64,000 nt of DNA, taken from NCBI RefSeq assembly GCF_014646255.1, contig NZ_BMNC01000009.1, forward strand, positions 198,124 through 262,123, in the 5' to 3' direction. This DNA comes from Lentzea pudingi. Its GTDB lineage: Bacteria; Actinomycetota; Actinomycetes; Mycobacteriales; Pseudonocardiaceae. The notes below the pieces were generated by a model. That model saw only the letters and a list, made by a program, of their open reading frames with translations. It made no database searches and was not told the origin of the DNA. Shown piece by piece: positions 23,584 to 32,244 of this stretch (position 1 is the first letter of the stretch; each line of letters begins with the position of its first letter). Both the position numbers and the translations under genes were made by a program.

Positions 23584-25176
23584 ATGACTGAGGAATACCG
23601 CGCCCGAGGGTGGTGGCGCGAGAAGGAAACACTCGTCGACGACCTCCGTCGCGCGGCGCGTGAGCACCCCGAACGGCGTGCGGTCGTCGTGTGGCACACC
23701 GACGGCCGCGACACGGAGACGCTGACCTACGCCGAGCTGGAACGCCGCGTCGAGCGGATCGCGGCCGGGCTCGCGGGCCTCGGCGTCGAGCACGGCGACG
23801 TGGTGACGTTGCAGCTCCCCAACTCGTGGCAGCTGCTCGCGACCACGCTGGCGTGCGCCCGGATCGGAGCGGTCGCCGGCCCGGTGCTGCCGATCATGCG
23901 CAAGCGCGAGCTGACGTTCATGACCAGGTTGACGAAGAGTCCCGTCTACATCGGACCGGTCGAGCACCGCGGCTTCTCGCACGCGGACCTGAGCGAGGAG
24001 GTCGCCCGCGAGGTGACGTCCATCAGGCACCGGGTCCTGGTCGGCGGCGGCTCGGCCGGGGCGCTCGACTTCGACACCGCGCTGCTCGGCGAGCCCGGCA
24101 CGGACGGCGCGTTCTTCGGTGACACCGAGGGGCGCGAGGCGAAGCCGGACGACCTGGCCTACGTCATGTTCACCTCGGGCACCACCGGCGAGCCCAAAGG
24201 CGTGATGCACAGCCACAACACGTTGCACGCCACCAACCGCATGCAGATCGACGCGCTGCACCTGCGTGACGACGAGGTCACCGCGATGGGTTCCCCCACC
24301 ACCCACAACGCCGGGTGGACGTGGAACTTCACGATGCCGTTGCTGCTCGGCGCGACATGCGTGCACATCGACAACTGGGACGCGGGCCTGATGCTGCGGG
24401 TCCTGGAGACCGAGCGGGTCAGCTTCTTCATGGGCGCGCCGCCGTTCCTGGTCGACCTGATCGACCGCCAGCGCGAGCAGAAGCGCGACCTGTCCGCCCT
24501 GAGGACCTTCGCGACGGGCAGCGCGCCGATCCCGCCCGTGCTGGTCGAGCAGGCCCGCGACGTGCTGGGCTGCCGCCTGTACGCGTTGTGGGGCATGACC
24601 GAGAACGGCGCGCCGACCATCACCAGGCCGGAAGACCCGGAGATGCGGGCCGCCGAGAGCGACGGTTCCCCGGTGCCCGGCATGGAGATCCGCATCGCCG
24701 GCGACGAGGACGGGACCGGACGCCTGCAGGTGCGCGGCGCCACGCAGTGCCTCGGCTACTTCGGCCGGCCGGAGGTCTACGCGGACAACCTCACCGATGA
24801 CGGCTGGTTCGACACCGGCGACCTCGCCCGCCCGGACGGCCACGGCGGCATCCGCATCGCCGGGAGGGACAAGGACGTCATCTCCCGTGGCGGCGAGAAG
24901 GTGCCCGTGGTGGAGGTCGAGGCGGCGCTGCTGCGGCACCCGGCGATCAAGGACGTCGCCGTCGTCGCCTACCCGGACGACCGGCTCGGTGAACGGGCCT
25001 GCGCGGTGGTCGTGCCGCAGGGCGAACCGCCGGAGCTGCCCTCGTTGCGCGAGCACCTCGACGGGCTCGGCATGGCCAAGCAGTACTGGCCCGAACGCGT
25101 CGAGCACGTGGGCGAGCTGCCGACGACGCCCAGCGGCAAGGTCCAGAAGTTCCGCCTGCGCGAGCAGCTGGTCTGA
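23584..25176 (+). CDS. Acyl-CoA ligase (cyclohexanecarboxylate-CoA ligase-like, AMP-forming)
   Basis: The 530-residue adenylate-forming enzyme has the P-loop MFTSGTTGEPKGVMHSHN, the A5 motif YALWGMTENG, the A7 motif GWFDTGDLA, the hinge GRDKDVISRGGEKV and the C-terminal catalytic Lys in PTTPSGKVQKF. Overall resemblance is to AliA-type cyclohexanecarboxylate and benzoate-CoA ligases. It probably loads a cyclic or aromatic carboxylate of the pathway onto CoA (or a carrier), giving the substrate for the acyl-CoA dehydrogenase that follows 10 bp later. Confidence 0.87.
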   Translation: MTEEYRARGWWREKETLVDDLRRAAREHPERRAVVVWHTDGRDTETLTYAELERRVERIAAGLAGLGVEHGDVVTLQLPNSWQLLATTLACARIGAVAGPVLPIMRKRELTFMTRLTKSPVYIGPVEHRGFSHADLSEEVAREVTSIRHRVLVGGGSAGALDFDTALLGEPGTDGAFFGDTEGREAKPDDLAYVMFTSGTTGEPKGVMHSHNTLHATNRMQIDALHLRDDEVTAMGSPTTHNAGWTWNFTMPLLLGATCVHIDNWDAGLMLRVLETERVSFFMGAPPFLVDLIDRQREQKRDLSALRTFATGSAPIPPVLVEQARDVLGCRLYALWGMTENGAPTITRPEDPEMRAAESDGSPVPGMEIRIAGDEDGTGRLQVRGATQCLGYFGRPEVYADNLTDDGWFDTGDLARPDGHGGIRIAGRDKDVISRGGEKVPVVEVEAALLRHPAIKDVAVVAYPDDRLGERACAVVVPQGEPPELPSLREHLDGLGMAKQYWPERVEHVGELPTTPSGKVQKFRLREQLV

Positions 25177-25186
25177 GGAGGCTGAC

Positions 25187-26332
25187 GTGGACTTCTCGTT
25201 CACCGGGGAACAACAGGCACTGGCGGAGAAGGTCAGGGCGTTCGCCGGCGACACCGTCGCCCGGCACGCGGCGCTCGACGACCGCGAACGCACGTTCTGG
25301 TCCGGCTTCTTCGCCGAACTGGGCCGTGCGGGCCTGACCGGGCTCGCCATCGCGGAGGAGTACGGCGGCAGCGGTCTCGGCGCGGTCGAGGCCGGAATCG
25401 CCGTGGAGCAGCTGGCACGGGCCGAGGCGACCGCCTGCTACCCGGTCGTCAACGCGACGCTGATCGGCGGCATCATCAGCCGCAGCGGCACTGTCCGCCA
25501 GCGGGCCGAGTGGCTGCCGGCGGTCGCGGCGGGCGACGCCGTGGTGGCGTTGGTGCTCACCGAGCCCGGCCACGGCACGGACGCCGCCGCCATCGAGCTG
25601 AGCGCCCAGAAGGACGGCGACGGCTGGATCCTCAGCGGCACCAAGACGTCGATCATGCTCGGGATGCACGCGACGCACGGCCTGGTGTTCGCGCGTACCA
25701 GCGACGACGGCGCACGCGGCGTGACCGCCTTCTACCTGCCGCTCAACCGCGACGGCATCGCACGCGAACGGCTCGACGACCTCGGCGTGCGCGCCGGCGG
25801 CCGGGCCACGCTCTACTTCGCCGGGGTGCGCGCGTCGGACGACGAGATCGTCGGCGGGGTCGGCGAGGGGTTCGGCGGCGTGATGCGCGGCTTCGACCAC
25901 TCCCGCGCGTTGATCGCGGTGCTCGCGATCTCCAACGCGCAGGCCGCGCTGGACGACGCACTGGCCTACGCCCGCGAGCGGGAGTCGTTCGGACAGGTGC
26001 TCGGCAAGCACCAGGGCGTGGCGTTCCCGTTGGTGGAGCACGCGACCCGGCTGCACGCGGCCAGGTTGCTGGCGTTCGAGGCCTTGTGGCGCGCGGACAA
26101 CGGCCTCGACCACCGCACCGAGGCGAACATGGCGAAGTGGTGGGCCTGCCGGGTCGGGGTCGAGGCCGCCCACCAGGCGTTGCTGACCCTCGGCCACCGC
26201 GGCTGGAACGACGACCACCCCGCCGGCCGCCGAGTGCGCGACGCCATCGGACAGGAGATCGCGGACGGCACCGAGAACGCCACGAAGCTCGTGGTGGCGA
26301 GGAAACTGCTCGGCCGCGACTGCGCGCCGTGA
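25187..26332 (+). CDS. Acyl-CoA dehydrogenase (AliB-like)
   Basis: The 381-residue flavoenzyme has the N-terminal helical domain DFSFTGEQQALAEKVRAFA, the FAD-contact TEPGHGTDAA, and the C-terminal motifs ARERESFGQVLGKHQGV and LLTLGHRGWNDDHPAGR. I choose the GTG at 25187, preceded by GAGGAGG, which directly follows the ligase. The ligase plus dehydrogenase plus SDR set mirrors the AliA/AliB/BadH set of cyclohexanecarboxylate metabolism, so a ring desaturation or aromatisation of a CoA-bound C7N carbocycle is a reasonable guess. Confidence 0.85.
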   Translation: MDFSFTGEQQALAEKVRAFAGDTVARHAALDDRERTFWSGFFAELGRAGLTGLAIAEEYGGSGLGAVEAGIAVEQLARAEATACYPVVNATLIGGIISRSGTVRQRAEWLPAVAAGDAVVALVLTEPGHGTDAAAIELSAQKDGDGWILSGTKTSIMLGMHATHGLVFARTSDDGARGVTAFYLPLNRDGIARERLDDLGVRAGGRATLYFAGVRASDDEIVGGVGEGFGGVMRGFDHSRALIAVLAISNAQAALDDALAYARERESFGQVLGKHQGVAFPLVEHATRLHAARLLAFEALWRADNGLDHRTEANMAKWWACRVGVEAAHQALLTLGHRGWNDDHPAGRRVRDAIGQEIADGTENATKLVVARKLLGRDCAP

Positions 26333-26360
26333 CCACAACGACTGCAGAAGGAGGACTTTC

Positions 26361-26924
26361 GTGACCACCACGCTGTGGCTGACCGGGCTGCCCAGCTCCG
26401 GCAAGTCGACTCTCGGCCGGGAACTGGTCGAGAAGCTGCGCACCGAGCGCAAGGTGCAGCACCTGGACGGTGATGCCGTCCGCAGGGACTTCTTTCCGGA
26501 ACTCGGGTTCAGCAAAGAGGATCGTACGGAGAACATCCTGCGCATCGGCCGGCTCGCCGCGATGCTCGCGGCGCACGACGTGCTCGCCGTCGTCTCGGTG
26601 ATCGCGCCGTTCCGCGAGGTGCGCGACCAGGTCCGCGCCGAGCACGAGGAGGCGGGCCTCACGTTCGTCGAGGTCTACGTCGACGCACCGGTGGAGATCT
26701 GCGCCGAGCGGGACGTGAAGGGCCTGTACGCCAAGGCGGAACGCGGCCAGGTGCAGGCGATGACCGGGGTCAGCGACGTGTACGAGGCGCCGGTGTCGCC
26801 CGAGGTCCTCGTCAACACCTCCACCCTCAGCGTCGAGCAGAGCACGGAGATGATCGAACGGGCCCTGACGCGCTGTGAGCGCGAACGAGACGAGCAGGAC
26901 ATCAGGGAGGTGGTGCTGCGATGA
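26361..26924 (+). CDS. cysC: Adenylylsulfate (APS) kinase
   Basis: The 187-residue kinase has the P-loop GLPSSGKST (residues 9-17), HLDGDAVRRDFFPELGFSKEDR and the NILRIGRLA helix, which are the standard CysC landmarks. It phosphorylates APS to PAPS, the donor for the sulfotransferase at 21866. The GTG start has GGAGGA nearby. Its end overlaps the cysD start by four bases (ATGA), so cysC-cysD-cysN form one coupled unit. Confidence 0.93.
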   Translation: MTTTLWLTGLPSSGKSTLGRELVEKLRTERKVQHLDGDAVRRDFFPELGFSKEDRTENILRIGRLAAMLAAHDVLAVVSVIAPFREVRDQVRAEHEEAGLTFVEVYVDAPVEICAERDVKGLYAKAERGQVQAMTGVSDVYEAPVSPEVLVNTSTLSVEQSTEMIERALTRCERERDEQDIREVVLR

Positions 26925-27835
26925 GTGCTCCCGCCAAGGAAAAGGCCGTCACCGGCATCGAACAGCTCGAGGCCGAAGCGATCCACGTCCTGCGCGAGGT
27001 CGCGGGCGAGTTCGACCGTCCCGCGCTGTTGTTCTCCGGTGGCAAGGACTCCACCGTGCTCGTGCACCTCGCGGTGCGCGCCTTCGCCCCGATAGCACCG
27101 CCTTTCACGCTCGTGCACGTCGACACCGGCCACAACTTCCCGGAGGTGCTCCAGTTCCGCGACGACATCGTGGAGCGGTTCGGGCTGCGGCTGCACGTCG
27201 CCGAGGTGCAGGACTGGATCGACCGCGGTGCCGTGAAGGAACGCGAGGACGGGATGCGCAACCCGTTGCAGACCGTGCCGTTGCTGGACACGATCACCGA
27301 GCAGAAGTACGACGCGGTGATCGGCGGCGGCCGCCGGGACGAGGAACGCTCGCGCGCCAAGGAGCGCATCTTCAGCGTCCGCGACAGCTTCGGCCGCTGG
27401 GACCCGCGCCGCCAGCGCGTCGAGCTGTGGAACCTCTACAACGGCATGCACTCCCCTGGCGAGCACGTGCGCGTGTTCCCGATCTCGAACTGGACCGAGC
27501 TCGACGTGTGGCGTTACGTGCGCAAGCACGACATCGAGCTGCCGCCGCTGTACTTCGCGCACTCCCGCGAGGTGTACCTGAGGGACGGCATGTGGCTGAC
27601 GTCGGGCCAGTGGGGCGGACCGGCCGAGGACGAGGAGACCGTCGAGAAGACCGTGCGCTACCGCACCGTCGGTGACGGCTCGTGCACCGGCGCGGTCGAG
27701 TCGGACGCGGCCACCGTCGACGACATCATCGCCGAGATCAAGGCGAGCCGGCTCACCGAGCGCGGCGCGAGCAGGGCCGACGACCGCATGTCCGAGGCCG
27801 CCATGGAGGACCGCAAGCGGGAGGGGTACTTCTGA
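26921..27835 (+). CDS. cysD: Sulfate adenylyltransferase subunit 2
   Basis: The 304-residue PP-loop ATP pyrophosphatase has LLFSGGKDSTVLVHLA (about residues 33-48) binding the ATP, and later GGRRDEERSRAKERIFS and PISNWTELDVWRYV are conserved CysD signatures. With CysN it adenylates sulfate to APS. Length is normal for the family, and it overlaps the next gene by one base. Confidence 0.94.
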   Translation: MSAPAKEKAVTGIEQLEAEAIHVLREVAGEFDRPALLFSGGKDSTVLVHLAVRAFAPIAPPFTLVHVDTGHNFPEVLQFRDDIVERFGLRLHVAEVQDWIDRGAVKEREDGMRNPLQTVPLLDTITEQKYDAVIGGGRRDEERSRAKERIFSVRDSFGRWDPRRQRVELWNLYNGMHSPGEHVRVFPISNWTELDVWRYVRKHDIELPPLYFAHSREVYLRDGMWLTSGQWGGPAEDEETVEKTVRYRTVGDGSCTGAVESDAATVDDIIAEIKASRLTERGASRADDRMSEAAMEDRKREGYF

Positions 27836-29109
27836 TGACGTCCGACCTGTTGCGACTGGTGACGGCCGGAAGCGTGGACGACGGGAAGTCCACTTTGGTC
27901 GGACGGTTGCTCTACGACACCAAGTCCGTGCTCAGCGACCAGATCGACGCGGTGCTGCGCAGCAGCGAGGAGCGCGGGCTCGACAACCCCGACCTCTCGC
28001 TGCTGGTGGACGGCCTGCGCGCCGAACGGGAGCAGGGCATCACGATCGACGTGGCCTACCGGTACTTCGCGACCTCCAAGCGCACCTTCGTCCTCGCCGA
28101 CACCCCTGGCCACGTGCACTACCTGCGCAACACCGTGACCGGGGCGTCGACCGCCGACCACGCGGTGCTGCTGACCGACGCGCGCAAGGGCGTGCTGGAA
28201 CAGACCCGCCGGCACCTGGCCGTGATGGCGATGCTCGGGGTTCCGGGCATCACGCTGGCGGTCAACAAGCTCGACCTCGTCGACTTCTCCCAGGAGACCT
28301 ACGAGTCGGTCCGCGCGGAGTTCGTCGCACACGCCGAGTCCCTCGGCTTCCGCGCCGAACAGATCACCACCGTTCCGATGTCCGCGCTGGCCGGGGACAA
28401 CGTGGTGACGCGATCCGACCGGACCCCTTGGTACGACGGGCCGACGTTGCTCGAGCACCTGGAGACCGTGCGGCCCGACGAACGCGGCTGCGACGTGGGC
28501 CTGCGCGTGCCGGTGCAGTACGTGCTGCGCGACGGCTCGACCGACTACCGCGCCTACGCCGGCCAGATCGCGGCGGGCGAGGTGCGTCCGGGCGACGAGG
28601 TCGTGGTGCTGCCCGCGGGAACCAGGTCGACGGTCACCGTCGTCGGCACCCCGGACGGCCCGGTCGACGAGGCCGGCGTCGGACAGCCCGTGGCGCTGAC
28701 GCTCTCCGACGACCTGCCGATCAGCCGCGGTGACCTGATCGCGGCGGCCGACCGGGTGCCGGAACTCGCGGCGGAGGTCACGGCGACGGTGTGCTGGCTC
28801 GCGGAGGAACCGCTGCGCCCCGGCGCACGCGTGCTGCTCAAGCACGGCACGCGCACCACGAAGTGCCGGGTGCCGAGTCTGTCGACGCGGTTCGACGAAC
28901 AGCACCTGGTGCTCGAACGCGAACCGGAGTGCCTGGAGCTCAACGACATCGGGCAGGTACGCCTCGAAGTCGCCGACGCACTCCCGTTCGACTCCTACAC
29001 CGACTGCGTGGCGACGGGTGCGTTCCTGCTCATCGACCCCGACGGCGGCGACACCCTGGCCGCGGGCCAGGTCGGCGACACGTTGTCCGCGGTGACCGGT
29101 GATGCCTGA
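27835..29109 (+). CDS. cysN: Sulfate adenylyltransferase subunit 1 (GTPase)
   Basis: The 424-residue EF-Tu-like GTPase has G1 GSVDDGKSTLVGRLLYD, G3 DTPGH, G4 NKLD and G5 SALAG. It couples GTP hydrolysis to APS formation by CysD. It carries no fused CysC domain, consistent with the separate cysC upstream. I start it at the ATG overlapping the cysD stop (TGATG). Having a complete cysCDN set inside a natural-product-like operon means sulfate activation is tuned to the pathway. Confidence 0.93.
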   Translation: MTSDLLRLVTAGSVDDGKSTLVGRLLYDTKSVLSDQIDAVLRSSEERGLDNPDLSLLVDGLRAEREQGITIDVAYRYFATSKRTFVLADTPGHVHYLRNTVTGASTADHAVLLTDARKGVLEQTRRHLAVMAMLGVPGITLAVNKLDLVDFSQETYESVRAEFVAHAESLGFRAEQITTVPMSALAGDNVVTRSDRTPWYDGPTLLEHLETVRPDERGCDVGLRVPVQYVLRDGSTDYRAYAGQIAAGEVRPGDEVVVLPAGTRSTVTVVGTPDGPVDEAGVGQPVALTLSDDLPISRGDLIAAADRVPELAAEVTATVCWLAEEPLRPGARVLLKHGTRTTKCRVPSLSTRFDEQHLVLEREPECLELNDIGQVRLEVADALPFDSYTDCVATGAFLLIDPDGGDTLAAGQVGDTLSAVTGDA

Positions 29110-30667
29110 CCGGCTCCGCGTGGTCGTCGTCGGCGCGGGGGCGAGCGGGACGCTGGCGGCGATCCACCTCCTGCGCGCCGGCCTCCCGCTCGAGCTGGTG
29201 CTGGTGGATCGCAGCGGCGAGTTCGGGCCGGGGCGGGCCTACCGCACCGGCGATCCAGGGCACCTGCTCAACACCGCCGCGGGGAAGATGAGCGCGCTGG
29301 CGGACGACCCGGGGCACTTCGCGCGGTGGGCGGGGTGCGGTGCGGAGGACTTCCTGCCGCGCGGGGAGTACGGGAGGTACCTGGCGGAGACGCTGCGGGC
29401 GACGGAGAGGGCGGCGGCGGAGCCTTTGCGGGCGGAGGAGGGTGCCGCGGCGGAAACGCTGCGGGCGGAGGAGGGTGCCGCGGACGAGACGCCGCGGACG
29501 GACGAGAATGCCGCGGACGAAACGCCGCGGCCGAACGAGAATGCCGCGGCCAAGACGCTGCGGACGGACGAGAGCGCCGTAGCCGAAACGCCGCGGACGG
29601 ACGAGAGTGCCGCGGCGGAGACATCGCGGGCGGCGGAGGGTGCGGCAGCGAGCTACGCCACCGGCAGCCGGCCTACCTCCCCCACCACCGTCCACCACAT
29701 CGCCGACACCGCCACCGGCCTCACCTCGTCCAGCACCGGCGTGACCGTCACCCTCTCCCGAACCGGCCCCCTGCGAGCGGACTTCGCCGTCCTGGCACCG
29801 GGAGTGGGCACCAGCGATCCGCTCGCCGGCCTCCTGCCCGAGAACTCACCGCGGTACGTCTCCGATCCCTGGGCCGCCCCACTGCCCGAAACCGGCGGCG
29901 CACCAGTGCTCGTGCTCGGCACCGGTCTGTCCATGATGGACGTGTCGGTGGCGGTGGCGCGCGACTCCGTGGTGCACGCCGTGTCCCGGCACGGACTGCT
30001 TCCCCAGCCGCACAAGCGCGGTACCGGACCCGAGCCGTCCCTGCCGGAACCCCCGAAGCGGGGGTCGCTCGGCGAGCTGATGGCGTTCGTGCGGCGCAGC
30101 GTGTCGGCGAACCCCGACCGCTGGCGAGACGTCCTCGACCAGCTGCGCCCGCACACCCACCGGTTGTGGCGGCAGCTCGACGTGCCGGAGCGACGCCGCT
30201 TCCTCGACCGCGTCGGCCACTACTGGAACGTGCACCGCCACCGGGCCGCGCCCACCACCCACCGGCGGGTGCGCGAACTGGTGGACGAGGGCCGGGTGCG
30301 GCTGCACCGGGGCCAGGTCACGGCGGTCCGCCCGGCGGGGGAAGGGTTCCACGTCGACCTGGCCGGGCCACGGGGCAGCCGGACGCTGACCGTGGGCTGG
30401 CTGGTCAACGCGACCGGCTTCCGCCACGACGGCGGCCCGCTGGTGCGGGACCTGGTGGCGGACGGCACGGCCCGGCCCGATCCGATCGGGCTCGGCGTGC
30501 GGACCCGGCCGGACGGCCGCGTGCTGGACGAACGGGGCTTGCCGTGCCGCATCTTCACGCTCGGCGCGCTGCGGCGCGGCGAGTTGTTCGAGAGCACCGC
30601 CGTGCCGGAGATCCGCGCCCAGGCGGCCGAGATCGCGGCGACCGTGGCCGCGCACAGGACGAGGTGA
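29102..30667 (+). CDS. FAD/NAD(P)-binding protein with an 11-residue repeat insertion
   Basis: The 521-residue protein has the NAD_binding_9-type FAD/NAD(P) fold, with VVVVGAGASGTLAAIHLL (7-24), GPGRAYRTGDPGHLLNTAAGKMSA (its best family signature), VLVLGTGLSMMDVSVA and the closing WLVNATG. Residues 96-183 are eight tandem 11-residue units of the pattern ETxRxxExAAx. They are acidic and alanine-rich and interrupt the fold after FLPRGEYGRYLA. The rest is of normal length. It starts inside the end of cysN. It is probably an oxidase or monooxygenase-like flavoenzyme of unknown substrate, and the insertion is unexplained. Confidence 0.8.
   Translation: MPDRLRVVVVGAGASGTLAAIHLLRAGLPLELVLVDRSGEFGPGRAYRTGDPGHLLNTAAGKMSALADDPGHFARWAGCGAEDFLPRGEYGRYLAETLRATERAAAEPLRAEEGAAAETLRAEEGAADETPRTDENAADETPRPNENAAAKTLRTDESAVAETPRTDESAAAETSRAAEGAAASYATGSRPTSPTTVHHIADTATGLTSSSTGVTVTLSRTGPLRADFAVLAPGVGTSDPLAGLLPENSPRYVSDPWAAPLPETGGAPVLVLGTGLSMMDVSVAVARDSVVHAVSRHGLLPQPHKRGTGPEPSLPEPPKRGSLGELMAFVRRSVSANPDRWRDVLDQLRPHTHRLWRQLDVPERRRFLDRVGHYWNVHRHRAAPTTHRRVRELVDEGRVRLHRGQVTAVRPAGEGFHVDLAGPRGSRTLTVGWLVNATGFRHDGGPLVRDLVADGTARPDPIGLGVRTRPDGRVLDERGLPCRIFTLGALRRGELFESTAVPEIRAQAAEIAATVAAHRTR
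29387..29650 (+). repeat. Eight 33-bp tandem repeats within the flavoprotein gene
   Basis: The translated units are ETLRATERAAA, EPLRAEEGAAA, ETLRAEEGAAD, ETPRTDENAAD, ETPRPNENAAA, KTLRTDESAVA, ETPRTDESAAA and ETSRAAEGAAA. The period is a multiple of three, so the frame is kept. Units diverge mainly at two or three positions, which indicates ongoing or recent slippage expansion from one ancestral ETLRA helix turn. Confidence 0.92.
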
Positions 30668-32244
30668 TGACCATGCACGACCTGCTGATGTACCCGGCCT
30701 ACATCGACGGCAAGGACGTCGAGCACCCGGAGGGCCGGTACGTCCACACCGTCACGGCACGCTCGGTGCTGGAGGACACGATGCCCGCGCTGGCGTTGAA
30801 GCGCGATCTCGACGCCGGGCTCGTCGACCCGCGCCGGGCAGGCCCGTCGGTGGTCGGTGGCTGTGCGCTGGCCGACGACCGGATGGCCGCGGACGCGTTG
30901 GAAGCGGCGGCGCGGGCGGCACCGGAGTGGGCGCGGACGTCGTTGATCGACCGGCTGGAGATCGGCGCGCGGATCGGCGAACGGTTGCGCGAGAAGCGGG
31001 ACGAGATCGTCGAACTGCTGGTGGCGGAAGGACAACCGCGCGACCTGGCCGGGCCGACGCTCGACGAGTACTGGCTCGCCGACTTCAGCTCGGAGACGCT
31101 GTCGTTCTGCGCCTCGCAGATGCAGACCAGCAAGCACCGCGGCCGGGGCGGGCACGCCACGGTCCGCCGGGTGCCGGACGGCGTCGTCTGCGTCAACCCG
31201 CCGCAGAACGCCTCCACGCCCAACGCCCTGTTCGGCGCGACGGCACTGCTCGCGGGCAACGCCGTGGTGATCCGCGCGCCCCGGGGCGTGCCGCTCGCGA
31301 CCACGCACGCGCTGCGCGAGGTCGTCGTGCCGGTGCTGGAGGAGGCCGGCGCGCCCACCGGGACCCTGAACATCCTTTGTGGACCGCCGATGACCGACCT
31401 GTGGCTGCAGAGCCCGCACGTCGACGACATCGTCTACGTCGGCAGCAGCGCGAAGGGCCTGGAGTTCGAACGGGCCGCCGTCGCCGCGGGCAAGAAACCC
31501 GTGCTGGAACTGGCCGGCAACGACTGCGTGGTGGTGTGGGCCGACGCCGATCTCGACGCGGCGGCCACCTCGATCACCGAGAACTTCCGGCAGTCCGGGC
31601 AGATCTGCAACATCCCCAACCACGTGATCGCACACCCGGCCATCGCCGACGCGCTGCTGGAGCGCCTGGTCGCCATCGCCGCGGCGACCAAACCCGGTTA
31701 CCCGGACGAGGAAGGCGTCGTGCTCACGCCGGTCCTGATGGCGGAGCAGCACTTCGCCGACATCGCCGACGCGGTACGGCGAGGCGCGCGCCTGCTGCAC
31801 GGCGGACGCCGGCTCGAGGTCGACGGATCACCGTCCGACACGGGGTTCTTCGTCGAACCGGCGGTGCTGCGCGTCGACGGCCTCGACCTGGCCAGAAGCA
31901 CACCCGCCGTGCGCGAGGAGACGTTCTCCCCGCTGCTGCCCGTCGTCGTGCCGGAAAACCACGACGGCCTGTTCGACGAGGTGCTGGAGTTCGTCGGCAG
32001 CAACCGTTACGGGCTGCGCAACTCGTTCTGGGTGGAGGACGAACGACTCATCGCCGCCATCACGGCGAAAGTGACCACCGGCGGTGTCGTGAACGTCAAC
32101 GACTCGCACTCGGCGTTCCGGCCGTTCCTGCCGACGCACGGCGGCACCGGCCTGACCGGCGGCGTGTTCGGCGAAGCCAACTACCTGATGTTGCGGACCA
32201 CGCGCCTGCAGGGCGTCAACGTCAAACGGGGAGGAGCAAGGTGA
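30667..32244 (+). CDS. Aldehyde dehydrogenase-family protein
   Basis: The 525-residue ALDH-superfamily enzyme has the general base region VLELAGNDCVVVW (Glu281) and the catalytic Cys314 in NFRQSGQICN. NPPQNASTPNALFG and GSSAKGLEFERAA cover the NAD site. It oxidises an aldehyde, or possibly reduces an acyl-CoA/acyl-phosphate, with NAD(P). In this operon it could act on the product of the fused alcohol dehydrogenase downstream. The ATG start forms TGATG with the flavoprotein stop. Confidence 0.86.
   Translation: MTMHDLLMYPAYIDGKDVEHPEGRYVHTVTARSVLEDTMPALALKRDLDAGLVDPRRAGPSVVGGCALADDRMAADALEAAARAAPEWARTSLIDRLEIGARIGERLREKRDEIVELLVAEGQPRDLAGPTLDEYWLADFSSETLSFCASQMQTSKHRGRGGHATVRRVPDGVVCVNPPQNASTPNALFGATALLAGNAVVIRAPRGVPLATTHALREVVVPVLEEAGAPTGTLNILCGPPMTDLWLQSPHVDDIVYVGSSAKGLEFERAAVAAGKKPVLELAGNDCVVVWADADLDAAATSITENFRQSGQICNIPNHVIAHPAIADALLERLVAIAAATKPGYPDEEGVVLTPVLMAEQHFADIADAVRRGARLLHGGRRLEVDGSPSDTGFFVEPAVLRVDGLDLARSTPAVREETFSPLLPVVVPENHDGLFDEVLEFVGSNRYGLRNSFWVEDERLIAAITAKVTTGGVVNVNDSHSAFRPFLPTHGGTGLTGGVFGEANYLMLRTTRLQGVNVKRGGAR

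Noticed and set aside
29326..30660. Long open frames on both strands through the flavoprotein gene
   Set aside because: The 33-bp repeat and high GC content keep other frames open. Only the 29102 frame has family motifs.
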